Origin: JBAVVD01 sp049697115
GTDB taxonomy: Bacteria; Acidobacteriota; Aminicenantia; Aminicenantales; UBA4085
DNA length: 64,000 bases
Assembly (NCBI GenBank): GCA_049697115.1
Contig: JBAVVD010000002.1
Location: 1-64,000, forward strand
Reading direction: 5' to 3'
Both the position numbers and the translations under genes were made by a program. The notes beneath the pieces were generated by a model that worked only from the letters and a program-made list of their open reading frames with translations, did not search any database and was not told the origin of the DNA. This document shows, piece by piece, positions 25,891-35,275 of this stretch. How positions within the stretch are numbered: the stretch's first letter is position 1; each line of letters starts with the position of its first letter.

Positions 25891-27732
25891 ATGAAGGATA
25901 AAAAAATATGGGCTTTTTTTATCGGCCTGGTTCTGATTGTTCCCAGCTTTTTGTTTTCTGCCCAGACAGAGGAGATTGCCAAAAAACTTGAAGAAAACAA
26001 AGCCGGAATTCTTTCTCTCATTGTCTACGGAAGCGACAAGCAGGAGATGGCGCGGGGCAGCGCTCTGGCCGTAAGTGAGGGGATTGTGGCCACCTCCTAT
26101 CACTTGGTCAGTCAGGCGGCGCAAGTGGAGGCTTTTAATTTTAAACAAAAAAAGGTCAAAGTGGAGGGCATCATTTCCTTTGATAAAAATACGGACATCG
26201 CCCTCCTTAATGTGAAAGGAAAGATATCCGCTCTTCCTATGGGGAATTTTAATTCCCTGTCTGTTGGGAAGAAAGTCTACGCGATGGGCGTCAATCCGCT
26301 GGAGGAAATTGAGTTCAAGGAGGGATCGATCAAGGGGATTCTTGAGTTTTCGGCTGCCCAAAAATTTGCGGACCTGACTCTGGATGTTCAAGAGTCATTT
26401 ACCGGGGCTCCGGTTTGCGATGAGAGTGGCCTGACTGTGGGCCTTCTGATTATCATTGAAAAGAAATTAAAGTTCATCGTTCCTATCCAGAATGTTCAGG
26501 CACTGCCCAAGACAGGTGAAGGAACCCCCTTCAAGAAATGGACAGCCGACAATTATCTGGCCACGATGGAAGGCGCATATCTCGTGGGAAAGCTCTATGC
26601 GCTGACTAATGATTATTGGGGGGCCCAGAGATATCTGGATAAGGTGATTCAATTGAATCCTAAAAACCTGGAAGTCCATATCCTTATGGCCTCCATATTG
26701 GACAGTCAGCGCAACTATCAAGCCGCTTTAACCGCCTATAATAAAATCATTGCGCTCGATCCTGGCAATGCCGATGCCTACTCCAAACTGGGCCAGGTTT
26801 ACCTAAAAATGCAGCGTTTGGATGAGGCTGTGGATGCCTTCAAAAAGGCAGTGGAACTCAATCCCAACAACAAACAAGTTCTTTTTTATCTGGGGAATGC
26901 CTTTGAGGAAAACAGGGATTTTGCCAAGGCCGCAGAGGCCTATGAACAATACGTCGGCACACAACCAGATAACGCCTGGAAAGCGTACCGGCAGCTTGGC
27001 CTGTGCCGTCTGAATCTCAACCAGTATGAGAAGGCCATTGCGGCCTTTTTAGAGGCCTTGAAAGGCCAGCCAGAGGATTTCAAGTCCAATTACAATCTGG
27101 CCGAAGCCTATGAAAAAGCGGGACAATTTGAGAAGGCGGAAGAAGTCTATCATTTTTTAATCAAGAAGTACCCTTCAGATGCGGAATCCTATTACAAAAT
27201 GATCATCCTCATGTATGACAGGGCGGGGATGAATGCCAAGGCTGTCGATGCGGCAAAAAAGCTTGTCGAGCTCAATCCAAAGAACGAAGAGTATATTTAT
27301 AACCTGGGCATTATGTATTTCAAAATAGAAAAATATCAGGAAGCGATTGAAGCCTTCCAGAAGGCCGCTGCGCTAAAACCGAACTACGACTATGCCTACT
27401 ATCAGATTGGCTTTTCCTACCAGAGGATGAAGAAATACAAGGAATCCATTGAGGCCTTCCAAGAGTATGTGGGACTCGTCCCCAACAGTCCGGACGGTTG
27501 GTTCAGCATCGGGATTAACCATATGTTTCTCAAAGATTTTAATGGGGCGCTGGAGCCGCTGCGGAAATGCCTGGAGATTGACCCCGGCTACCAGGGAGGC
27601 GTCGCGTATTACAATCTGGGCATTGTTTATCTGAACTTGAGAGACAGATACAGCGCCATTGAAGTGCATAAAAAATTAGCGGCCATATCGCCAGACCTGG
27701 CCAATAAATTAAAAGCCCTGATCTACAAATAA
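25891..27732 (+). CDS. secreted trypsin-like (S1C) domain fused to TPR repeats; catalytic Ser replaced
   Basis: A signal peptide (residues 1-24, FIGLVLIVPSFLFSAQ) is followed by a chymotrypsin-fold domain (about 30-200) and about ten TPR units (about 215-605, e.g. AYNKIIALDPGNADAYSKLG). Of the expected triad, His71 (TSYHLV) and Asp102 (TDIALL) are in place. The Ser site, normally GNSGGP, reads SFTGAP with Thr171 at the nucleophile position. The domain may therefore be an inactive binding module, with TPRs forming an adaptor surface in the periplasm. A strong Shine-Dalgarno supports the ATG. It is monocistronic, with its own promoter and the tRNA-Leu gene downstream. Confidence 0.85.
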   Translation: MKDKKIWAFFIGLVLIVPSFLFSAQTEEIAKKLEENKAGILSLIVYGSDKQEMARGSALAVSEGIVATSYHLVSQAAQVEAFNFKQKKVKVEGIISFDKNTDIALLNVKGKISALPMGNFNSLSVGKKVYAMGVNPLEEIEFKEGSIKGILEFSAAQKFADLTLDVQESFTGAPVCDESGLTVGLLIIIEKKLKFIVPIQNVQALPKTGEGTPFKKWTADNYLATMEGAYLVGKLYALTNDYWGAQRYLDKVIQLNPKNLEVHILMASILDSQRNYQAALTAYNKIIALDPGNADAYSKLGQVYLKMQRLDEAVDAFKKAVELNPNNKQVLFYLGNAFEENRDFAKAAEAYEQYVGTQPDNAWKAYRQLGLCRLNLNQYEKAIAAFLEALKGQPEDFKSNYNLAEAYEKAGQFEKAEEVYHFLIKKYPSDAESYYKMIILMYDRAGMNAKAVDAAKKLVELNPKNEEYIYNLGIMYFKIEKYQEAIEAFQKAAALKPNYDYAYYQIGFSYQRMKKYKESIEAFQEYVGLVPNSPDGWFSIGINHMFLKDFNGALEPLRKCLEIDPGYQGGVAYYNLGIVYLNLRDRYSAIEVHKKLAAISPDLANKLKALIYK

Positions 27733-27870
27733 CCGCATCCATTCCTCTGTTGTGAGAAATGGATCTGAGGTGTCCACTTTTCAACTTTAAATGAGGCAGG
27801 ATACCCAAAATCGATAGAAATAAAAGAATGTGGCTAACAGAAACAGATATCCAGGAGAAAATATATAGAA

Positions 27871-27955
27871 GGGCAGGTGGCGGAATTGGCAGACGCGCTA
27901 GGCTTAGGACCTAGTTCCTGATGAGGGAGTGCGGGTTCGACTCCCGCTCTGCCCA
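27871..27955 (+). tRNA. tRNA-Leu (anticodon UAG)
   Basis: 85-nt class II tRNA. The acceptor stem GGGCAGG pairs with TCTGCCC, discriminator A. The anticodon stem CTAGG/CCTAG (27898-27902/27910-27914) carries loop CTTAGGA with anticodon TAG at 27905-27907. A long variable arm and T-arm GCGGG-TTCGACT-CCCGC follow. The 3' CCA is not encoded. It reads CUA leucine codons, and wobble probably covers CUN. Confidence 0.97.
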
Positions 27956-28025
27956 TTCTCTGTCGTCTGAGATGTATCCAAATATATTTTGAGCTTAATC
28001 TCAGAGCTCCGAAAGGAAGTCAGGA

Positions 28026-29318
28026 ATGGAAACACGGTTGAAGATCGGGACCTTAAAAAGCAACGTCAAGACTATTGGCATCACTCAGAGAGAGATTGAA
28101 GCTGAACTCCAGGCGGAAGACGCCCATCAAGAGTTCAATAAGATCGTCAATCAGTACGCCCAGAAGGTTAAGATCAAAGGATTTAGAACGGGCAAGGCGC
28201 CGCAGGAAATGGTCCGAAAGATGTTCTTTCCCGAAATTCAAAAATCCTTGATGGATGCCGTCGTTCCTCAAATTCTCAAGGAGATCCTGGAAAGCCAGAA
28301 CATTGATCCGGTCGGCCTTCCCGTGATTCAGGAATTCTCCTATGAAGAGGGAAAGCCCCTTCGTTTTAAAGCCAAAGTGGATGTTTGGCCAGATTTTGAA
28401 CTCCCCGAATATAAAGGAATTAAGGTGAATGGAAAAAAGACGCATGTCGAGGACGAGGAGATCCAGAAGAGTCTTGAAGAGTTACGCCAGAAGGCGGCCG
28501 AATACATTCCGGTGGAGGGGAGGGGAGTGACTGAAGGAGATTATGTGGTGGTTGAACTCCAGGGAAAAGATCAAAAAACAGGAAAGCGGCTGCCGGCAGA
28601 AAAAATGGTTGTCTTGGCCGGCCATCCAGAGAACGAGAAAATTCTCAATGAAAGCCTGCTGGGCTTGAAACCTCAAGAAAAGAGAAATTTTACTCAGGCC
28701 TATCCGCCAGACCACGGAAATAAAAAACTGGCCGGAAAGGACATCGAATACGTTCTTCACGTGGTCTCCATTAAGGAGAAACAGCTCCCTGAGCTCAACG
28801 ATGAGTTTGCCAAAAACTTTGGCAAATACGAACACTTGAGTGATTTAAAAGAAAAGGTCAAAGAAGAGCTATTCCGGGCCAAAGAAAATGCCGGAAAGAA
28901 AGAAATGGCTGAGGCCATTCTTCAAATCCTATCGGACCGGACGCCAATGGAACTCCCTGAGAGTGCTGTGGAACAGGAAACTCTGGCCCTTCTGGAGAAA
29001 CTTCTTTCTTCTTATTCTCAGCGAGATTTGGGGAAAGACCAGTTCGGCCAATTGAAAGCACAGGCAAGGAAACAGGCAGAGTTGTTATTAAAGAAGAATC
29101 TCATACTCCGCAAAATAACCGAGAAAGAAGCCATCGCGGTGAGCGAAGAAGAAATTGACCAGGAAATCAGAGCCCTGGCCCATGCCAATAATCTGCCCCT
29201 CTCCCAGGTCATAGAGAGTATTAACCAGGGAGGGAAGCGGGAGAACCTGAGGAGCAGCCTCCTCTATAAAAAGGCAGTTGACTTTTTGCTCAAAAAGGCT
29301 ATAATAAGTTATCAATAA
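28026..29318 (+). CDS. tig: trigger factor, ribosome-associated chaperone/prolyl isomerase
   Basis: Binds nascent chains at the ribosome exit. The ribosome-docking motif region is KIKGFRTGKAPQEMVRKMF (canonical GFRxGKxP). The PPIase (FKBP-like) middle domain starts near GVTEGDYVVVELQGKD. The C-terminal helical chaperone arms end with LLYKKAVDFLLKKA. At 430 residues it is complete. It is followed 8 bp later by clpP, the classic tig-clpP-clpX-lon order. The upstream sequence has an 8-bp inverted repeat (TCTGAGAT 27966-27973 / ATCTCAGA 27998-28005) of unknown role. Confidence 0.96.
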   Translation: METRLKIGTLKSNVKTIGITQREIEAELQAEDAHQEFNKIVNQYAQKVKIKGFRTGKAPQEMVRKMFFPEIQKSLMDAVVPQILKEILESQNIDPVGLPVIQEFSYEEGKPLRFKAKVDVWPDFELPEYKGIKVNGKKTHVEDEEIQKSLEELRQKAAEYIPVEGRGVTEGDYVVVELQGKDQKTGKRLPAEKMVVLAGHPENEKILNESLLGLKPQEKRNFTQAYPPDHGNKKLAGKDIEYVLHVVSIKEKQLPELNDEFAKNFGKYEHLSDLKEKVKEELFRAKENAGKKEMAEAILQILSDRTPMELPESAVEQETLALLEKLLSSYSQRDLGKDQFGQLKAQARKQAELLLKKNLILRKITEKEAIAVSEEEIDQEIRALAHANNLPLSQVIESINQGGKRENLRSSLLYKKAVDFLLKKAIISYQ

Positions 29319-29326
29319 ACAATCTC

Positions 29327-29923
29327 ATGACTTTAATCCCCTTTATAGTCGAGCAGGATGGAAGGACTGAGCGAGCCTATGATATTTATTCCAGGCTTCT
29401 CAAGGATAAGATCGTATTTTTAGGAACTGAAATCGATGATGATGTGGCCAATTCCGTTATTGCCCAACTTCTCTATCTGGAAGCTGAAAATCCGGAGAAG
29501 GAGATCTCGCTGTATATCAATTCCCCGGGCGGGAGTATCACGTCAGGCCTGGCCATATATGACACCATGCAGTTAATAACTTCTGATATATCAACAATTT
29601 GTGTTGGGCAAGCAGCCAGTATGGCGGCCGTCCTCCTGGCCTCCGGAACTCCAGGGAAGCGCTTATCCCTTCCGAATTCTCGGATCATACTTCATCAGCC
29701 ATTTGGAGGATATCAAGGACAGGCCTCGGACATCGCTATCCAGGCGAAAGAAATTCTTCGCATCAGAGAGAGTATCTACCAGATTTTAACGAAGCACACA
29801 CGACAGGCCAAGTCGAAAATCCAGGCGGACATTGAACGGGACTTTATCATGACCGCTGTCCAGGCAAAGGAATACGGATTGATCGATCAAATTATCACTT
29901 CGAGATCCCAGTCAAAAAAATAA
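29327..29923 (+). CDS. clpP: ATP-dependent Clp protease proteolytic subunit
   Basis: Serine protease forming the barrel that ClpX feeds. The triad is Ser98 (AASMAAVLLASG), His123 (LHQPFGG) and Asp172 (IERDFIM), matching the canonical spacing. The N-terminus MTLIPFIVEQDGRTERAYDI and the INSPGGSITSGLAIYD segment are typical. At 198 residues it is normal. It starts 8 bp after tig and 54 bp before clpX, so the genes probably form an operon. Confidence 0.97.
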   Translation: MTLIPFIVEQDGRTERAYDIYSRLLKDKIVFLGTEIDDDVANSVIAQLLYLEAENPEKEISLYINSPGGSITSGLAIYDTMQLITSDISTICVGQAASMAAVLLASGTPGKRLSLPNSRIILHQPFGGYQGQASDIAIQAKEILRIRESIYQILTKHTRQAKSKIQADIERDFIMTAVQAKEYGLIDQIITSRSQSKK

Positions 29924-29977
29924 GCTCTTTGGCTTTTCACTTCTAAAGGCATGGATCAGACATAAACAGAGATTCAA

Positions 29978-31234
29978 ATGGATGATCGTTATCAACAAAA
30001 AGTGAGCCCTGCGGTGAAGTGCAATTTCTGCCACCGCAGTCAGACGCAAGTCAAGAGGTTGATTGCCGGTCCAGATGGTGTATTTATTTGTGACAATTGC
30101 GTCGAAATGGCCCACTCCATCATTAAGGCGGATAGAACCAAAACTGAAGAGAAAAAGCAGAGAACGGATTTTCCCAAACCGGACGAAATCAAGGCCGCTC
30201 TGGATGAATACATCATAGGTCAAGAGCAGGCCAAAAAGAAAATCTCTGTGGCTGTGTATAATCATTACAAGCGAATCCGCCTCTCCAGGAATGAGACGGA
30301 TGTTGAGATCACCAAAAGCAATATCCTTCTGATCGGCCCCACCGGGACAGGGAAAACCCTCATGGCCCAGACTCTGGCCCGGATTTTATCCGTGCCTTTT
30401 GCGATGGCGGATGCCACCTGCCTGACAGAAGCCGGATATGTCGGGGAGGACGTGGAAAATATCATCTTCAAGCTGTTCCAGGCGGCGAAAGGAAACATTT
30501 CCCAGACTCAAAAAGGAATTATCTATATCGATGAAATCGATAAGATCAGCCGAAAAAGTGACAATCCTTCGATTACCCGGGATGTTTCGGGAGAAGGAGT
30601 TCAACAAGCCCTTCTTAAGATCATTGAGGGTACGGTGGCCAACATTCCTCCTCAGGGAGGACGGAAGCATCCTTACCAGGAATTTGTCCCTATTGACACA
30701 ACGGATATTCTGTTTATTTGTGGAGGGGCCTTTGTCGGGCTGGACAAGATTATTGCCCAACGGATTGGAAAGACAGTGGTGGGTTTTAAAGCGAACCTGA
30801 TGTCCAGAAAATCCGAACCGCCTGGCGGCCTCTGGGAGGAGATTATCCCGCAGGACCTTATCAAATTCGGCCTGATCCCCGAGCTTGTCGGTAGAATTCC
30901 CGTTGTGGCCAATTTTTCCGACCTGGACATTCAGGACCTTGTCCATATCCTGACCCGGCCGAAAAACGCTTTGATCAAACAATACCAAAAGCTTTTTGAG
31001 CTGGAAGGCGTCGAGCTGGAGTTTACAGATGAAGCCCTTCTGGTTATAGCCAGGAACTCCATGGAAAAAAAGCTGGGGGCGCGAGGCTTGAGGTCTATCA
31101 TCGAAGATTTGATGCTGGATATTATGTTCCATTTGCCTTCGGCCAAAAGATCTGCCAGGATCAAGATCACAAAGAAGATGGTCGAGGAAAAAGAACTGAG
31201 CTTTGAACGCATCCGAGAGGCGACTGGAGTTTAA
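29978..31234 (+). CDS. clpX: Clp protease ATP-binding subunit ClpX
   Basis: AAA+ unfoldase that delivers substrates to ClpP. The N-terminal zinc-binding domain has CNFCHRS ... FICDNCVEM. Walker A is GPTGTGKT, Walker B IIYIDEIDKI, and the pore region lies near GYVGEDVENII. The RKHPYQEFVPIDTTDILFI segment is the standard ClpX sensor region. At 418 residues it is full length. The stop is one base before the lon ATG. Confidence 0.97.
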   Translation: MDDRYQQKVSPAVKCNFCHRSQTQVKRLIAGPDGVFICDNCVEMAHSIIKADRTKTEEKKQRTDFPKPDEIKAALDEYIIGQEQAKKKISVAVYNHYKRIRLSRNETDVEITKSNILLIGPTGTGKTLMAQTLARILSVPFAMADATCLTEAGYVGEDVENIIFKLFQAAKGNISQTQKGIIYIDEIDKISRKSDNPSITRDVSGEGVQQALLKIIEGTVANIPPQGGRKHPYQEFVPIDTTDILFICGGAFVGLDKIIAQRIGKTVVGFKANLMSRKSEPPGGLWEEIIPQDLIKFGLIPELVGRIPVVANFSDLDIQDLVHILTRPKNALIKQYQKLFELEGVELEFTDEALLVIARNSMEKKLGARGLRSIIEDLMLDIMFHLPSAKRSARIKITKKMVEEKELSFERIREATGV

Positions 31235-31235
31235 C

Positions 31236-33683
31236 ATGCAAAATTCAAACGAACAATTGGAAGTGATGAAGAATGTCCCACTCATTCCTCTACGGGATTT
31301 AGTGATTTTCCCCTCCACGCTGGTCCCGTTCATTATTGGCCGGTCCTCTTCCATTCAGGCACTGGAGAAGGCTTCCGAATCCGACAAAATCATCTTTCTC
31401 TCCGCGCAGATGGATGCCTCACTGGATAATCCAAGCCCGAAGGATATTTATTCTATGGGAGTCACCGCCAAGATCATCCGGACCGTCCAGATGGATGAGC
31501 GGAATATCAAGGTGATTGTTGAGGGAAAGAAACGGGCGCGCATTCTTGAGTATGAGAGTACGTATCCTTTTTATCAGGTCCTGGTTAAGGAGATAAAAAT
31601 ATTTGAGGATCAGGGCCCGGAAAGCCGGGATATATTGAAACGGGTGCTGGCGTTCTTTGAAGAATATTTGCAGCTCAGCCAGACCACGAATTTTCAGTCC
31701 ATTATCCCCGCCTTGAGAGACCATACCCCCGATCGGATCGCCGACATCATCTCCTCTCATCTGTATCTTCCCATCGAGGAAAAGCAGAATTTACTGGAGA
31801 CCATCAATAGCCTGGAGCGGATCCGTCGGCTTCAATTTCTGCTGGAGAATGAAATCCTGAAGATTAATGCCGGCTTAAAAAAGGACGGCCAGAAAATGAT
31901 CCGCCGCAGGATATCCTCGCGGGAAGGCGGGCCGAGTTTCTTTCCGCCGGGAGCTGGATTTCGCAAGGAAGATCAGCCCAATGAGATTGAAGAGCTCAAA
32001 AGAAAAGTGGCCCAGGCTAAGATGCCTCAGGATGCGGAAGAAAAAGCCTTTAAGGAGATCGAGCGGCTGGAATCTATGCCTCCGATGTCCGCCGAGGCCA
32101 CCGTCTGCAGAAATTATCTGGATTGGCTGCTGTCTTTGCCGTGGATAAAAAAATCGCGTGAGAAAAGAGAAATCAAGGAAGCCGAAAAAATCCTCAATGA
32201 AGACCATTATGGATTGGAGAAAGTGAAAGAACGGATTCTGGAATACCTCTCCATCCGCCAGTTGGTGAAGAACCCCAAGGGCGTCATTCTCGGCCTCATT
32301 GGCCCTCCGGGCGTGGGAAAGAGCTCTCTCGGGCGGTCCATTGCCCGGTCCACAGGGCGGAAGTTCGTTCGTCTTTCATTGGGCGGAGTTCGGGACGAGG
32401 CGGAAATCAGAGGACACAGGAGAACCTATATCGGTGCATATCCGGGAAGAATCATCCAGATGATCAAGAGAGCCGGAACGAAAAATCCTGTCTTTTTATT
32501 GGACGAAGTGGATAAAATGAGCATGGACTTTCGAGGAGACCCTGCGTCCGCACTGATGGAAGTCCTGGATCCCGAGCAGAACGGCACTTTTCTCGACCAT
32601 TATATTGACACTGATTTCGATCTCTCCCAGGTCATGTTTATCGTTACAGCCAATATGATCGAGCCCATTCCCCGTCCGCTGATCGACCGGATGGAGATTA
32701 TTCGCATTCCTGGATACACGGAAGATGAAAAACTGGAGATTGCAAAACAATTTCTTTGGCCCAAACAGATAAAGGCCCATGGTCTGACCGAGAAGAACCT
32801 TAAAATCGCCGATCCAGCGATAATGAAAACGATCGACGAATACACCAGGGAAGCCGGTGTGCGGAATCTGGAGCGCGAGATCACCTCCATCTGCCGGAAA
32901 GTGGTGAAAAAAGTCATCGATAAAGGAAAGGACTATAAAGAGAGGGTCACCATTAAGACGTTGGAAGATTATCTGGGCGTGCCCAAGTACCGGCGGTCGG
33001 AAATTGACAAAGAAGATGAAGTGGGCGTGGCCATTGGAATGGCCTGGACGGAGTTTGGCGGCGAACTGCTGACCTTCGAATCGACAAAAATGCACGGAAA
33101 GGGAAATTTTACGTTGACCGGACAGTTGGGCGAGATCATGCAGGAATCCGCTCAAGCGGCCTTCAGCTATGTCCGTGCCAAAGTGTTTGAGCTCAACATC
33201 GCCAGGGATATCCACAAAAATTTTGACATTCATATTCACGTGCCCGAAGGAGCTACTCCAAAGGAAGGCCCCTCAGCTGGAATTACGATAGCCATTTCGA
33301 TTCTTTCGCTTTTGACGGAGATTCCCGTAAGCAAAAAAGTCGCTATGAGCGGCGAGATCACACTGAAAGGTAAGGTTTTGCCAATCGGCGGAATCAAGGA
33401 AAAGCTTCTGGCCGCACACCGGGAGGGCATCCATGAGGTGATTCTTCCGATGGACAATAAACCGGACCTGAAAGATGTGCCCAAAAATATTCTTCAGGAT
33501 ATAAAAATCCATCTGGTGCAAAATATGGACGAAGTCCTGAAAATTGTCCTGACCAAAGAGCTGCCGCACAAGCCGAAGGCCCGGAAACGAAGGAAGAAAA
33601 AAGAAGAGGTTGGCGTGACCCCAGAGATTCAGGAGAGGGGAGGGGAGAGCGAAAGCCCAAAAGAACCACTTTTAACTCATTGA
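31236..33683 (+). CDS. lon: endopeptidase La (Lon protease)
   Basis: ATP-dependent protease for misfolded and regulatory proteins. The N-terminal LAN domain (VPLIPLRDLVIFPSTLVPF) is followed by a helical region. The AAA+ module has GPPGVGKSS and PVFLLDEVDKM. The protease domain has the Ser680-Lys721 dyad (PKEGPSAGIT, GGIKEKLLAA). The C-terminal tail is basic and low in complexity (KARKRRKKKEEVG). The ATG at 31236 directly follows the clpX stop, with GGAG upstream; an in-frame upstream ATG at 31203 would overlap clpX and adds nothing conserved. 815 residues. Confidence 0.96.
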   Translation: MQNSNEQLEVMKNVPLIPLRDLVIFPSTLVPFIIGRSSSIQALEKASESDKIIFLSAQMDASLDNPSPKDIYSMGVTAKIIRTVQMDERNIKVIVEGKKRARILEYESTYPFYQVLVKEIKIFEDQGPESRDILKRVLAFFEEYLQLSQTTNFQSIIPALRDHTPDRIADIISSHLYLPIEEKQNLLETINSLERIRRLQFLLENEILKINAGLKKDGQKMIRRRISSREGGPSFFPPGAGFRKEDQPNEIEELKRKVAQAKMPQDAEEKAFKEIERLESMPPMSAEATVCRNYLDWLLSLPWIKKSREKREIKEAEKILNEDHYGLEKVKERILEYLSIRQLVKNPKGVILGLIGPPGVGKSSLGRSIARSTGRKFVRLSLGGVRDEAEIRGHRRTYIGAYPGRIIQMIKRAGTKNPVFLLDEVDKMSMDFRGDPASALMEVLDPEQNGTFLDHYIDTDFDLSQVMFIVTANMIEPIPRPLIDRMEIIRIPGYTEDEKLEIAKQFLWPKQIKAHGLTEKNLKIADPAIMKTIDEYTREAGVRNLEREITSICRKVVKKVIDKGKDYKERVTIKTLEDYLGVPKYRRSEIDKEDEVGVAIGMAWTEFGGELLTFESTKMHGKGNFTLTGQLGEIMQESAQAAFSYVRAKVFELNIARDIHKNFDIHIHVPEGATPKEGPSAGITIAISILSLLTEIPVSKKVAMSGEITLKGKVLPIGGIKEKLLAAHREGIHEVILPMDNKPDLKDVPKNILQDIKIHLVQNMDEVLKIVLTKELPHKPKARKRRKKKEEVGVTPEIQERGGESESPKEPLLTH

Positions 33684-33746
33684 AAATAAAGCAATTAAAT
33701 CATTTCATTTGTGTTCAATATTTTGTTTGAATCATACAAATCATAT

Positions 33747-33773
33747 CAACATCAGGATGAGCGTTTGATGTTG
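33747..33773 (+). promoter_or_regulatory. stem-loop in the rho leader
   Basis: A perfect 8-bp stem CAACATCA/TGATGTTG (33747-33754/33766-33773) with an 11-nt loop lies 28 bp before the rho ATG in a 118-bp AT-rich gap. Rho synthesis is autoregulated through its leader in studied bacteria. Whether this hairpin takes part is unknown. Confidence 0.35.
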
Positions 33774-33801
33774 GCAAATTCAAAATGACTGAGAGGTAAA
33801 A

Positions 33802-35082
33802 ATGAATGAGTTCAATATAGTTGACCTTGAAGAAAAAACAGCCAAGGAATTGGCAAAGGTTGCCGGCCAGATCGGCGTTTCTGAGGAGGAAATTGACAAA
33901 ACGAACAAACATAATCTGATTTTTAAAATTCTGGAGGCTCAGGCTAAAAAAAACGGCCTTCTGTTTTCAGAGGGAGTGCTGGAGTGCCTGGAAGATGGGT
34001 TCGGATTTTTACGGGCGCCGGAATTCAGCTACTTGCCAAGCCAGGATGACATCTATGTTTCTCCTTCTCAAATCCGGAAATTCCAGCTCCGAACAGGGGA
34101 TACCATCTCCGGAATTGTGCGTCCGCCGAAGAATGGCGAAAAATATTTTGCCCTGATCAAGATCGAAGCGATCAATTTTGTCCATCCCGATGTCATTCTC
34201 GAGGACCGGAGAAATGTCCATTTCGAGAGCCTGACACCTCTCTATCCCCATGAGAAAATCATGCTGCAAGACGGAAATCAGAAGAACCTGAATGCCCGGA
34301 TCATGGAACTCCTGACGCCTATCGGAAAAGGGCAGAGAGGCTTGATTGTCTCGCCGCCGCGCGCGGGGAAGACCACGCTGCTCAAGACGATAGCCAAATC
34401 TGTCGAGAAGAACCATCCGGAAATATTTCTCATTGTCCTTCTTGTGGCCGAGCGTCCAGAAGAAGTGACCGACTTTCAGAGAAGCGTCAACGGCGAAGTC
34501 GTTGCTTCCACATTCGACGAGCCGCCGGCGCGGAACGCCCAGGTGGCCAATATTGTCCTGGAAAAGGCCAAAAGGCTTGTGGAGATTAAAAGAGATGTGG
34601 TGATCTTGCTGGACAGCATTACGCGTCTGGCCAGGGCCCACAACGCCATTATCCCGCCATCGGGAAAGGTCCTATCCGGAGGCATTGACGCTAATGCATT
34701 GAATAAGCCAAAAAAGTTTTTCGGTTCTGCCCGAAAAATTGAAGAGGGGGGGAGCCTGACTATTATGGCCACCGCGCTGATCGATACCGGCAGCCGTATG
34801 GACGAGGTGATATTTGAAGAATTTAAAGGTACCGGCAATCTGGAAATCAACCTTGATCGGCGTCTGGTCGACAAAAGACTTTTTCCGGCCATTGACATCA
34901 GCCGATCAGGGACACGCAAAGAAGAACTGTTGATTGAAGAGAACGAACTAAACCGGATCTGGATTCTGAGAAAAGTGCTCAGCCAGCTTGCCGAAGTGGA
35001 TGCCATGGAGCTGTTGATTGAAAAGATATCAAAGACAAAGACAAACGCCGACTTTCTGGGCGCTATGAGCAAAGGCCTGTAA
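33802..35082 (+). CDS. rho: transcription termination factor Rho
   Basis: Hexameric RNA helicase that ends transcription. The N-terminal helix bundle is followed by the RNA-binding CSD (GVLECLEDGFGFLRAPEFSY). The ATPase core has Walker A SPPRAGKTTLLKT, Walker B region KRDVVILLDSITRLARAHN and the R-loop region IEEGGSLTIMATALIDTGS. At 426 residues it is full length. It is the last chromosomal gene before the accessory island. Confidence 0.97.
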   Translation: MNEFNIVDLEEKTAKELAKVAGQIGVSEEEIDKTNKHNLIFKILEAQAKKNGLLFSEGVLECLEDGFGFLRAPEFSYLPSQDDIYVSPSQIRKFQLRTGDTISGIVRPPKNGEKYFALIKIEAINFVHPDVILEDRRNVHFESLTPLYPHEKIMLQDGNQKNLNARIMELLTPIGKGQRGLIVSPPRAGKTTLLKTIAKSVEKNHPEIFLIVLLVAERPEEVTDFQRSVNGEVVASTFDEPPARNAQVANIVLEKAKRLVEIKRDVVILLDSITRLARAHNAIIPPSGKVLSGGIDANALNKPKKFFGSARKIEEGGSLTIMATALIDTGSRMDEVIFEEFKGTGNLEINLDRRLVDKRLFPAIDISRSGTRKEELLIEENELNRIWILRKVLSQLAEVDAMELLIEKISKTKTNADFLGAMSKGL

Positions 35083-35275
35083 ACAGAATATCCTGACTTC
35101 TGAAAGGAATTCTTTCCTAATAATTAAGTTATTGTCGATAAGGAACAAATCTTTTTAAATTCCCTTAAAATTTAATCATAAAATATATTTGCTTGTCGGA
35201 ATATTATGTGGAATATTTTAGGTTAAAGGCTTTTTGATTAATATATCGATTAAAGCAAAATTGACAATTCTTTAT
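35083..35275. other. AT-rich flank between rho and the IS element
   Basis: This short AT-rich stretch has no gene of its own. Its right edge (35250-35275, minus strand) is the likely distal end of a small gene split by the IS (see 37395-37529). No tRNA or att sequence was found here. Confidence 0.5.
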
